A model generated the notes under the pieces. It was not told where the DNA came from and did not search any database. It saw nothing but the letters and a program-made list of their open reading frames with translations. 64,000 bases of DNA from Microbacterium halophytorum (GTDB taxonomy: Bacteria; Actinomycetota; Actinomycetes; Actinomycetales; Microbacteriaceae), in NCBI RefSeq assembly GCF_002970975.1, contig NZ_KZ672983.1, forward strand, positions 62,001-126,000, written 5' to 3'. Each line of letters opens with the position of its first letter. The first letter of the stretch is position 1. The translations under genes were made by a program, and so were the position numbers. This document shows, piece by piece, positions 34,827 to 43,333 of the stretch.

Positions 34827-35821
34827 GCCTGCGCCGCCGTTCGCACGCGCGGATCGATCACTGAGTAGAGCATGTCGATGACGAAGTTTCCAATGATGAC
34901 GAAGAAGGCGGACAACAGGGTGACGGCCATGATGACGGGCTGGTCGTTGCTCGTGATCGAGTCGGCCGTGAGTTTGCCGACGCCGTTGAGGCCGAACACC
35001 TTCTCGGTGATCAGGGCGCCGCCGAGCAGCGCTGCGATATCCATGCCGAACATCGTGACGATCGGCGTGAGCGCCGGGCGCAGCGCATGGCGGCGCCAGA
35101 CGAGGCTCGGCCGGAGTCCCTTCGCCCGCGCGGTGCGCACGAAGTTCTCCTGCATCGTCTCGATGACGTTCGCCCTCGTAAGGCGGGTGTACACGGCCAT
35201 ATAGGTGATCGACAGCGTGATCCACGGCATCAGGAAGTTCAGGAACCACTGCACCGGGTCGTCAGCGAACGGCACCGCCTGCGGGAACGGCAGCCAGCCG
35301 AGGGCGACCACCAGCACGAACTGCAGGATGAGGGCGAAGACGTAGTTCGGAATCGACATCGCTCCGAGCGTGAGCCCTGCGAGGAACTTGTCGAGGAACT
35401 TCCCCTCCTTCGCGGCGCTGAGCACGCCGGCGGTCACCCCGCCGAGGAGCCACAGCACGGCCGCGCCGAGGGCGATCGTGATCGAGATCGGGAGACGCTG
35501 CACGATCATGTCGCCGACCAACTGGCTGGTCTGGAAGGAGTATCCGAGGCACGGCGCACCGCACGCGACCTCGTCGCCGGCAATCATGAAGGTGCGCCCC
35601 ACGAACAGCCCGCGCACGTAGTCGAAGAACTGCTGCCAGAACGGCAGGTCCAGGCCGAGGCTGTGCCGGATCTGGTCGATCCGGTCGGGCGTGCAGTTCT
35701 TGCCGCAGATCTGTACAGCCGGATCGGGCGAGAGCACGAAGAAGATGACGTACGTGAACAGCGTGACGAGGAACAGCACGATCACCATGCCGAGTACGCG
35801 GTTGAGTGCCAGGCGGATCAT
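34823..35821 (-). CDS. Oligopeptide ABC transporter permease (OppB/DppB-type)
   Basis: Predicted 332 aa. The N-terminus LNRVLGMVIVLFLVTLFTYVIFFVLSPDPA is followed by an unusual external loop with four cysteines (CGKNC and CGAPC) that could form disulfides. The core BPD_transp_1 domain includes YTRLTRANVIETMQENFVRTARAKGL (EAA loop) and GALITEKVFGLNGVGKL. About six membrane spans are visible. It is coupled to the neighbouring permease and ATPase genes by 4-base overlaps. Confidence 0.94.
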   Translation of the reverse strand: MIRLALNRVLGMVIVLFLVTLFTYVIFFVLSPDPAVQICGKNCTPDRIDQIRHSLGLDLPFWQQFFDYVRGLFVGRTFMIAGDEVACGAPCLGYSFQTSQLVGDMIVQRLPISITIALGAAVLWLLGGVTAGVLSAAKEGKFLDKFLAGLTLGAMSIPNYVFALILQFVLVVALGWLPFPQAVPFADDPVQWFLNFLMPWITLSITYMAVYTRLTRANVIETMQENFVRTARAKGLRPSLVWRRHALRPALTPIVTMFGMDIAALLGGALITEKVFGLNGVGKLTADSITSNDQPVIMAVTLLSAFFVIIGNFVIDMLYSVIDPRVRTAAQA

Positions 35822-36786
35822 CCGCGCACCTCCCCCGCCTCGGCGATCGCTCGCAACCGGTCACCGAGCGTGGTGAACGACATCACGAGGAACAACAGGA
35901 ACGCGCCGGGGATGACGAAGTACATGGGGTCCACCGCGTAATAGGGGGCGGCAGACGCGATCATCTGGCCCCAGCTGGGGGTCGGGGGAACGACGCCGAC
36001 CCCGAGGAACGAGAGGCCGGCCTCCGTGCCGACATAACCGGGAACCGCGAGCGCCGACATGACGACGATCGTCGACTGCAGGTTCGGCAGGATCTCGCGG
36101 AAGATGATCTGCAGGTTGGTTGCACCGGATGCGCGGGCCGACTCGACGAACTCTCGCTCCTTCAGCGTCAGGGTCTGCGAGCGCACGATGCGCGCGAGAT
36201 ACGGCCACCCGAACAGAGAGATCACCAGCACGAGCAGCAGGACCCGGTTGTCCGCGGGCAGAGCCGAGAGGATCGCGATCATGAAGATGAGCGCAGGGAA
36301 CGCCATCAGGAATTCCATCACCCGCGAGATGAACGCGTCGACCTTGCCGCCGAAGTATCCGGCGAGCATGCCGAACACGACGCCGAGGACGGTGGTGATG
36401 ATGGTGGCGCTGAGCGCGACCGTGAGCGAGACGCGGGCGCCGTAGACGATGCGCGCGAAGATGTCGCGCCCGTTGCCTGGTTCGACGCCGAACCAGTGCT
36501 CGGCACTGATCCCGCCCAGAGGTCCGATCGGCATGGCGCCCATGTTGGGGTCGATCGCATCCTGATCGAATTCGTACGGACCCCAACCGCTGATCTTGAC
36601 GATCAGCGGGGCGAAGATCGCCATGAGAACCATCAGCAGGATGAAGACGCTCGACAGCATGGCCGGCACGTCTTTGACGAACGCCCGACCGAAGCGGCCG
36701 CGGGCCCGCGACGACGGCTCGAACCCTTCGAAGGAAGAGCCGTCGTCGCGGGCAGCCGAGGTCAGGCTAGAGGAGACCGACGTCAT
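35818..36786 (-). CDS. Oligopeptide ABC transporter permease (OppC/DppC-type)
   Basis: Predicted 322 aa from the ATG at 36786, with GAAGGGC upstream that overlaps the end of the binding-protein gene. A short cytoplasmic N-terminus precedes VPAMLSSVFILLMVLMAIFAPLI and about five further spans. The EAA loop is EREFVESARASGATNLQIIFREILPN. The external loop MGAMPIGPLGGISAEHWFGVEPGNGRDIFAR is the usual OppC signature. It starts one base before the stop codon of the substrate-binding gene ends, so the operon is tightly packed. Confidence 0.94.
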   Translation of the reverse strand: MTSVSSSLTSAARDDGSSFEGFEPSSRARGRFGRAFVKDVPAMLSSVFILLMVLMAIFAPLIVKISGWGPYEFDQDAIDPNMGAMPIGPLGGISAEHWFGVEPGNGRDIFARIVYGARVSLTVALSATIITTVLGVVFGMLAGYFGGKVDAFISRVMEFLMAFPALIFMIAILSALPADNRVLLLVLVISLFGWPYLARIVRSQTLTLKEREFVESARASGATNLQIIFREILPNLQSTIVVMSALAVPGYVGTEAGLSFLGVGVVPPTPSWGQMIASAAPYYAVDPMYFVIPGAFLLFLVMSFTTLGDRLRAIAEAGEVRG

Positions 36787-36787
36787 C

Positions 36788-38527
36788 TCAGCCCTTCGTG
36801 GGGTCCAGCAGGCCAACGATCGTCAGGTCGGTCATGTTGGTGTTGGGGTAGTAGCCGCCGATGTTCTCGCCGGGCACGAAGATGCCGTTCTCGAGCACGA
36901 GCGGAGCGACCGGAGCGCTCTCCATGATCTGCTCGTCGAGGTCGCCCCACGCCGCGTTCGCCTCGTCGCCGGGGCCCATCGCCATGATCTCGTCGATCCG
37001 CTGGTTGACGGCCTCGTCGTCGAACTGCGCGAGGTTCTGGTTGCCGCGGTCGGTGATGTTCCGGCCGTCGAACAGCGGCGGGATGAACGTGCTGGCGCTG
37101 GAGGCCCAGTCGGGGCACCATCCGGTGATCGCCGCGTTGTTCTGTTCGGACGGCGTCGCGATCGTCTCGTAGTAGATCGATGCGTCGATCACGTTGAGAT
37201 TCACGTCGAAGCCGGCTTCCGCGAGCGACTCCTGCACCGCCTCGGCCTGCGCCTGGGCGACCGGGTTGGTCCGGATGTCGAGCGTGAAATCGACGCCGTC
37301 CTCGTACCCGGCTTCGGCGAGGAGCTCCTTCGCCTTCTCCGGGTCGCCGGCGTTGTCCTCGCTCGGGTACAGGTCGAAGTCCTTGTGACCCGTGACGCTC
37401 GGCGGAACGATCGTCGTTGCGACGTCGGCGAGCTGCGTTCCACCCGAGGCGTTCTGCACCGACGCGCGGTCGATCGCGTAGTTGACCGCCTGGCGCACCT
37501 TGACGTCGTCGAACGGCGCCTTCGAGGTGTTCAGCCCCATGTAGGTCGTGCAGTACGCGGGCGCCGTAATGGCCCGCTCCTGGAGCTCGGGCGTCTGGAT
37601 GCGCGCGAGCGTTGCCGTACCGATCTTCGACGCGATCGCGTTCTGATCGGCGCCCTGGCCCGCAATCATGCGCTCGTCGATCGTGGCCGGGTCGATGCCG
37701 ATCTCGAAGTCCCACTCGTCCGGGTACGCCTTGCGCACGTCGTCGCTCTCGGGTTCCCAGTGCTCGTTGCGAACGAGGTGGATCGAGCTGCCCGGCGTGT
37801 ACGACTCGAGGGTGTAGGGCCCGGACGCGATGACGTCGTTGATGAAGTCATCGCCGCCGCCGGAACCCTCGGGGAACGGCACGGCGTTCGCCTGAGCGAC
37901 CACGTTGTCGAACTCGGGGTACGGGGCCTTCAAGTGGAACACGATCGTCTTGTCGTCAGGGGTCTCGATGGTGGGCAGATCGCCGCTGACGTACGGGCCC
38001 TCGTAGCCCTCGGGCGCGTCGATGACGTTCTTGAGGTAGGGCGACCCGATGCCGATCTGCGGGTCCCACGCGCGCGAGATCCCGAACTTCAGTTCGGCGG
38101 AGGTGATCGGGTCGCCGTTATCGAAGTAGATGTCGTCCTTGAGCGTGTACGTCCAGGTGAGGCCGTCTTCCGACGGAGTCCCCATCGACTCCGCCAGGTC
38201 GGGAACGATCGCGTTCGGGTCTTCGGCGTCACCGGCTGCCTGCATCGTGAGGCCGCGGTACATCAGTCGGTAGAAGGCGTTCACGCCGCCGTCCCAACCG
38301 CGCGCAGGGTCGAGGTAGGAGAAGTCGGTGTTCTGCAGCATGTGGACGGTGCCGCCTTCCTGGGGCGTGCCCGTGCTGCCGGCGCCCTCGGATGGGGCTT
38401 CACCGCCGCCCCCTCCTCCGCCGCCGCAGCTGGCGAGAGCAAGAGAGCCGATGACGGTCACGGCGGCCAGAGCCGCCTTCGGAAAACGGGATGTGGGTCG
38501 CTTGGGACCAGCTGAGCTTCGTCGCAT
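36788..38527 (-). CDS. Peptide-binding lipoprotein (OppA/DppA-type)
   Basis: Predicted 579 aa from the ATG at 38527 (MRRSSAGPKRPTSRF). The signal ends with the lipobox LASC followed by a poly-Gly linker. The mature protein is a cluster C solute-binding protein: FSYLDPARGWDGGVNAFYRLMYRGLT, LTWTYTLKDDIYFDNGDPITSAELKF, and a C-terminal LVLENGIFVPGENIGGYYPN. It should bind short peptides outside the cell. No clear Shine-Dalgarno precedes the ATG. It is the first gene of the eight-gene operon ending with GH127, and the ligand is predicted to be hydroxyproline-rich (glyco)peptides from context only. Confidence 0.92.
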   Translation of the reverse strand: MRRSSAGPKRPTSRFPKAALAAVTVIGSLALASCGGGGGGGGEAPSEGAGSTGTPQEGGTVHMLQNTDFSYLDPARGWDGGVNAFYRLMYRGLTMQAAGDAEDPNAIVPDLAESMGTPSEDGLTWTYTLKDDIYFDNGDPITSAELKFGISRAWDPQIGIGSPYLKNVIDAPEGYEGPYVSGDLPTIETPDDKTIVFHLKAPYPEFDNVVAQANAVPFPEGSGGGDDFINDVIASGPYTLESYTPGSSIHLVRNEHWEPESDDVRKAYPDEWDFEIGIDPATIDERMIAGQGADQNAIASKIGTATLARIQTPELQERAITAPAYCTTYMGLNTSKAPFDDVKVRQAVNYAIDRASVQNASGGTQLADVATTIVPPSVTGHKDFDLYPSEDNAGDPEKAKELLAEAGYEDGVDFTLDIRTNPVAQAQAEAVQESLAEAGFDVNLNVIDASIYYETIATPSEQNNAAITGWCPDWASSASTFIPPLFDGRNITDRGNQNLAQFDDEAVNQRIDEIMAMGPGDEANAAWGDLDEQIMESAPVAPLVLENGIFVPGENIGGYYPNTNMTDLTIVGLLDPTKG

Positions 38528-38556
38528 ACGGGGACAGTAACAGCGGCGGTGTGACA

Positions 38557-38583
38557 GTGCAATGTGCAATCACACCATCGTTA
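38557..38583 (-). promoter_or_regulatory. Promoter/operator of the peptide importer operon
   Basis: On the minus strand TAACGA (38578-38583) is a -10-like box. It is followed within 4 bases by GTGATTGCACATTGCAC (38557-38573), two copies of the TTGCAC/TGCAAT half-site. The position just after the -10 matches that of the related motif at 27631-27641. This is a candidate GntR operator. The -35 is weak. Confidence 0.5.
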
Positions 38584-38666
38584 CACTGCCGTTCCGTGCC
38601 GGAAACACGCACCCCTGGCCCACGGACGCTCCATGCTCGGCCGTGGGCGCCGGCCGTGATCCCCGG

Positions 38667-38678
38667 GTGCAATTGCAC
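38667..38678 (+). promoter_or_regulatory. Perfect palindromic operator upstream of semialdehyde dehydrogenase
   Basis: GTGCAATTGCAC is a perfect 12-base palindrome 94 bases upstream of the dehydrogenase start, within the 244-base divergent region shared with the peptide importer. It is the clearest copy of the motif seen at 27631-27641 and 38557-38573 and is a probable GntR binding site. Confidence 0.6.
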
Positions 38679-38771
38679 TGGTAGCCTGCACCCACAGTCC
38701 CCCGACCGAGCGCCCGGCGCCTGCCCGCCAGGCGCGGCGACCACGTTCCTCCGCCCCGAAAGGACGACAGC

Positions 38772-40286
38772 ATGACCACCCTGACCACCACAGACCCCCG
38801 AACTGGGGTGACCGTCGACACTGACATCACGGCAACCTCGGCGGAAACGGTCGCGCAGATCGCGGCTCGCTCGGGCGAAGCGTTCCGCGATCTGCGCTCC
38901 CGCCCACGCGAGTGGCGCGCAGGCCTGCTCCGGGCGCTCGCCGACGGCTTGGAGGAGCGCCGCGAGGCTCTTATCGGCGCGGCAGCGAGCGAAACCGGCC
39001 TCGCCGAAGCCCGCCTGAACGGCGAGCTGTCGCGCAGCGCCTTCCAGTTCCGGATATTCGCCGACGCGGTCGAGGACGGCGGCTACCTCGAGGCGATCAT
39101 CGACCACGCGAGTGAGACTCCGCTCGGGCCGGGGCCCGACGTGCGCCGCATGCTGGTTCCGATCGGCCCCATCGCCGTCTTCGGTGCAAGCAACTTCCCG
39201 TTCGCCTTCTCCGTCGTCGGCGGCGACACCGCGTCGGCGATCGCAGCGGGCAACCCCGTCGTCGTCAAGGCGCACAGCTCGCATCCCGTGACCTCGCAGC
39301 GCTCCTATGACGCCCTCACGGCGGCCGCGAACGCGTACGGCGCGCCGAACGGCACCTTCGGCATCGTGTACGGACAGCAAGCGGGCTCGGCGCTGGTCGC
39401 CGATCCGCACATCACGGCCGTGGGATTCACCGGATCCCTGCATACGGGCAAGATCCTGCAGGGCATCATCGACGAGCGCCCGACCCCGATCCCCTTCTTC
39501 GGCGAACTGTCGAGCCTGAACCCACTCGTCGCCTCGAGCGGCGCGGTCGCCGCCCGCGCCGAGGCGATCGGCGAGGGACTGTTCGGCTCGGTGACGGGAT
39601 CGGCCGGCCAGCTGTGCACGAAGCCCGGCATCGCGTTCGTGCCAGCGGGCCCTGCGGGCGATGCCGTTGTGTCCGACATCGTCGCCCGCGCCGAGTCCGC
39701 GGCAGCCCAGACGCTGCTCAATTCGCGCATTCACGGCGCCTTCGACGACATCCGCGCTCGACTCATCGACGAGGGCGGTGCACGCAGCCTGGTCGCGCCC
39801 CGCACGGGCGACGCCGGCTTTTCTCTGAGCCCCGCCGTGCTGGAGATCGACGCGCCAGATGTCACCCCTGCCGTCGCAGAGGAGGCCTTCGGCCCGCTCG
39901 TCGTCCTAGTCCGCTACCGAGAGATCGACGAGGTGCGCCGCGCCATCGAGCTTGTACCGCGCTCACTCACGGCGACGATCCACACCGAACCGGACGAGGT
40001 CGATACACGAGCGGCCCTCACCGACGCCGTCGAAGACCTCGTCGGCCGCATCGTGTACAACGGCTACCCGACGGGCGTGCGGGTCGCGTGGGCGATGAAC
40101 CACGGCGGCCCGTGGCCGGCGACCAACACCCAGCACACATCGGTCGGCGTCACGGCAGTCCGCCGCTTCCTGCGCCCGCTCGCCTGGCAGGACGCTCCCG
40201 AGGAGGTCCTGCCAGAGGAGCTGCGCGACGGCAGTGCCGACATCCCCCGCCGAGTGGACGGCGTGCTTCACCTAGCCGCTGAGTGA
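38772..40286 (+). CDS. 2-oxoglutarate semialdehyde dehydrogenase (aldehyde dehydrogenase family)
   Basis: Predicted 504 aa with AAAGGA upstream. It has the aldehyde dehydrogenase fold: SNFPF (Asn141), VGFTGS for NAD(P), FFGELSSLNP (Glu245) and GQLCTKPG (Cys282). The C-terminal NHGGPWPATNTQHTSVG is typical of ketoglutarate-semialdehyde dehydrogenases of hydroxyproline, arabinose and glucarate pathways. It would oxidise the semialdehyde made by the deaminase at 26682 to 2-oxoglutarate and thus complete the hydroxyproline pathway. It is divergent from the importer operon and shares its operator region. The same product would also arise from oxidative L-arabinose breakdown, which may not be a coincidence given GH127. 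Confidence 0.88.
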   Translation: MTTLTTTDPRTGVTVDTDITATSAETVAQIAARSGEAFRDLRSRPREWRAGLLRALADGLEERREALIGAAASETGLAEARLNGELSRSAFQFRIFADAVEDGGYLEAIIDHASETPLGPGPDVRRMLVPIGPIAVFGASNFPFAFSVVGGDTASAIAAGNPVVVKAHSSHPVTSQRSYDALTAAANAYGAPNGTFGIVYGQQAGSALVADPHITAVGFTGSLHTGKILQGIIDERPTPIPFFGELSSLNPLVASSGAVAARAEAIGEGLFGSVTGSAGQLCTKPGIAFVPAGPAGDAVVSDIVARAESAAAQTLLNSRIHGAFDDIRARLIDEGGARSLVAPRTGDAGFSLSPAVLEIDAPDVTPAVAEEAFGPLVVLVRYREIDEVRRAIELVPRSLTATIHTEPDEVDTRAALTDAVEDLVGRIVYNGYPTGVRVAWAMNHGGPWPATNTQHTSVGVTAVRRFLRPLAWQDAPEEVLPEELRDGSADIPRRVDGVLHLAAE

Positions 40287-40301
40287 AGTCGACCGGACGA
40301 G

Positions 40302-40348
40302 GCGGCGCGGATGCAGGGGCATTCCGAGATCCCGTGCATCCGCGCCGC
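40302..40348 (+). terminator. Terminator of the semialdehyde dehydrogenase gene
   Basis: Perfect 14-base inverted repeat GCGGCGCGGATGCA / TGCATCCGCGCCGC with a 19-base loop, starting 16 bases after the stop codon at 40286. It marks the end of the hydroxyproline locus. Confidence 0.65.
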
Positions 40349-40400
40349 TCCCGATCGAGCTCGCCCCCTGGGCAACTGCTCGGGTAGGTCAGAAGTCGAT

Positions 40401-40429
40401 TTGACACTCCCTCTGCCCGATGTTTGCAT
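40401..40429 (+). promoter_or_regulatory. Promoter of the NMT1-type ABC operon
   Basis: A consensus TTGACA (40401-40406) is followed after 17 bases by TTGCAT (40424-40429), about 75 bases upstream of the permease start. The leader has a short inverted repeat (GTCGGATCCCGCCGAC) but no riboswitch that I can recognise. Confidence 0.5.
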
Positions 40430-40502
40430 GGGCTCGGGATAACGCTTTCCCGCGTCGGATCCCGCCGACGACACCGCCTCTTCACGACGATGTGGAGCAC
40501 AT

Positions 40503-41369
40503 ATGACGACATCTCAACAGAACGCCACTGAGGCCATGGCGACAGCCGCCGCGCGTCCGGCGAATCGGACCCCTCTGCTCGTCCGATGGTGGCTCAACAG
40601 CTGGCACCCGGTCGTGTTCCTGATCGTGCTCTTCGTCGCATGGTGGATCGCGACGGAATCGGGGGCGGTGGCGCCGTACATCCTTCCCTCCCCTGCTGAC
40701 ACCTGGGCGGCGTTCGCCAACAGCCCGGCGTACCTCATGCAGAACACGTGGGTGACGACGTACGAGACGGTCATCGGCTTCGTCATCGCCGTCGTCCTCG
40801 GCCTGCTCGTCGCCGTCGTGATGGTCTACTCCAGCGGGCTGGAGAAGACGCTCTACCCGATCATCCTGTTCGCCCAGGTGATCCCGAAGATCGCGATCGC
40901 GCCGCTGTTCATCGTGTGGCTCGGCTTCGGCATGGGGCCCAAGATCCTCGTCGCCGTGCTGATGGCGTTCTTCCCCGTGGTGATCTCCGGACTCTCGGGA
41001 CTGCGGTCGGTCGACCCCGAGATCCTCCAGCTGACGTCGACCATGGGCGCTGGCCGCATCAAGACGTTCCTCAAGGTGCGCCTGCCCGCCGCTCTCCCCG
41101 AGCTGCTCGGCGGCCTCAAGGTCGCGGCCACGCTCGCGGTCACGGGCGCGGTCGTCGGTGAGTTCGTCGGCGCGAACGAGGGCCTCGGCTACGTCATCCT
41201 GCAGGCGAACGGCAACCTCGACACCGCGATGCTCTTCGCCGCGCTCATCATCATGTCCCTCATGGGCGTGCTGCTGTTCGCGATCATCCAGATCGCCGAG
41301 CGCTTCCTCATCCCGTGGCACGCGTCGCGGCGCGGCACCGGCTCATCCGTCGCCCGCGCGGGCGCATAG
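40503..41369 (+). CDS. ABC transporter permease (SsuC/ThiX-type)
   Basis: Predicted 288 aa with GTGGAG upstream of the ATG. Six membrane spans follow a basic N-terminal tail (HPVVFLIVLFVAWWIATESG, TVIGFVIAVVLGLLVAVVMVY, ILVAVLMAFFPVVISGLSGL and others). The EAA loop is LQLTSTMGAGRIKTFLKVRLPAALPELLGGLKVA, typical of the sulfonate/nitrate/thiamine-precursor permease group. It is the first gene of a three-gene importer operon. The transported compound is not evident. Confidence 0.92.
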   Translation: MTTSQQNATEAMATAAARPANRTPLLVRWWLNSWHPVVFLIVLFVAWWIATESGAVAPYILPSPADTWAAFANSPAYLMQNTWVTTYETVIGFVIAVVLGLLVAVVMVYSSGLEKTLYPIILFAQVIPKIAIAPLFIVWLGFGMGPKILVAVLMAFFPVVISGLSGLRSVDPEILQLTSTMGAGRIKTFLKVRLPAALPELLGGLKVAATLAVTGAVVGEFVGANEGLGYVILQANGNLDTAMLFAALIIMSLMGVLLFAIIQIAERFLIPWHASRRGTGSSVARAGA

Positions 41370-41403
41370 CACTCAAGACAACCCATCGAAGGAGATGGCA
41401 ATC

Positions 41404-42429
41404 ATGAACCGCAAGACTCGTATCCTCGCCCCCATCGCACTCGCCGGTGCCGGAGCGCTCGCCTTCGCAGGCTGCGCTGGCGGCTCGGGGGCTCCCGTCG
41501 AAGAGAACGCCGAGGGCAATGCTTCGGTGACCCTGATGCTCAACTGGTACCCCTATGGTGAGCACGCTCCGTTCTACTACGGCGTCGAACAGGGCATCTT
41601 CGAGGAGCACGGCATCGACCTCACGATCGAGGCCGGCCAGGGCTCGACAAAGACCACGCAGGCCGTCGGCCAGGGCCAGGTCGATTTCGGCTGGGCCGAC
41701 AGCCCCGCCGTCATGGCGAACATCGACAAGGGTGTGCAGGTCAAGAGCACGGGCGTCTTCCTCCAGACCACGCCGTCGGCCGTGCAGGTCTTCGCAGACT
41801 CGGGCATCGAAGCACCCGAGGACCTCAAGGGCACGACGATCGCCGTCTCCGCCGGAGACGCTCCGACGACGACGTTCCCGCTGTACCTCGAAGCGGTGGG
41901 CCTGCAGGAATCCGACGTCAAGCAGCAGAATCTCGACCCCGCAGGAAAGATCTCGGCCGTGCTGTCGGGTCAGGTCGATGGCCTGATCGGCTTCGCGCAT
42001 GACCAGGGGCCCACGATCGCGGCGGAGAGCGGCAAGGAGATGAACTACCTCCGATACTCGGATGCCGGCCTGAACTTCTACAGCAACGGCATGATCGCGT
42101 CGAACGACATGATCGAGTCGAATCCGGAGCTCGTCGACGAGCTGATGCAGGCGACCAGCGAGGCTTTCTCGGCGGCCGCCGAGGATCCGGCAGCCGCCGT
42201 CGCGGCGATGGAGGGCAAGGATCCGCAGATGCCTTCGGCGGATGTGTTGCAGGGCCAGTGGGAGGAGACCATCAAGCTCCTCGAGACCGAGGCCACGGCC
42301 GGCCAGGTGCCGGGCACGAACGCCGCGGAGGACTGGGAGTCGACGATCGAAGTGCTCTCGGGCGCAGGCCTCTCGGCCGAGGGCGCCACGGTTGACACGT
42401 ACTACACCGACGAGTTCCAGCCGGAGTGA
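41404..42429 (+). CDS. NMT1/THI5-like ABC substrate-binding lipoprotein
   Basis: Predicted 341 aa. The ATG at 41404 is chosen because AAGGAG lies about 9 bases upstream; the in-frame ATG at 41395 is too close to it. The signal ends with lipobox FAGC. The mature part is NMT1-like: MLNWYPYGEHAPFYYGVEQGIFEEHGIDLTI, GQVDFGWADSPAVMANIDKG and GTTIAVSAGDAPTTTFPLYL. Relatives bind thiamine precursors, riboflavin, pyrimidines or aromatic sulfonates. The CCCFC motif of pyrimidine-synthesising THI5 proteins is absent, so it is a transporter component, not an enzyme. Confidence 0.9.
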   Translation: MNRKTRILAPIALAGAGALAFAGCAGGSGAPVEENAEGNASVTLMLNWYPYGEHAPFYYGVEQGIFEEHGIDLTIEAGQGSTKTTQAVGQGQVDFGWADSPAVMANIDKGVQVKSTGVFLQTTPSAVQVFADSGIEAPEDLKGTTIAVSAGDAPTTTFPLYLEAVGLQESDVKQQNLDPAGKISAVLSGQVDGLIGFAHDQGPTIAAESGKEMNYLRYSDAGLNFYSNGMIASNDMIESNPELVDELMQATSEAFSAAAEDPAAAVAAMEGKDPQMPSADVLQGQWEETIKLLETEATAGQVPGTNAAEDWESTIEVLSGAGLSAEGATVDTYYTDEFQPE

Positions 42430-42431
42430 TG

Positions 42432-43223
<792 letters not shown>

Positions 43224-43260
43224 GCAGCCGACGGGTCGTCTCCCCGACACCCGCAGAAGA

Positions 43261-43309
43261 CGCCCTCGTGGTCACTCGGCCGTTGCCGAACCGGGCGACC
43301 ACGAGGGCG
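43261..43309. terminator. Bidirectional terminator between convergent genes
   Basis: Perfect 13-base inverted repeat CGCCCTCGTGGTC / GACCACGAGGGCG with a 23-base loop. It lies 37 bases after the ATPase stop and 24 bases after the ROK kinase stop on the other strand. Confidence 0.65.
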
Positions 43310-43333
43310 CTTCGCTGCGGTAGTTCGCATGCC

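Noticed and set aside
40349..40502. Possible thiamine-pyrophosphate riboswitch before the NMT1-type ABC operon
   Set aside because: I looked for the conserved CUGAGA and the downstream ACCUGAUCUGGAUAAU-type elements and found neither; the leader only has a promoter and a small inverted repeat.
41404..42429. THI5-type pyrimidine synthase
   Set aside because: The protein has a lipobox and lies between permease and ATPase genes, and the CCCFC motif of the enzyme is missing.
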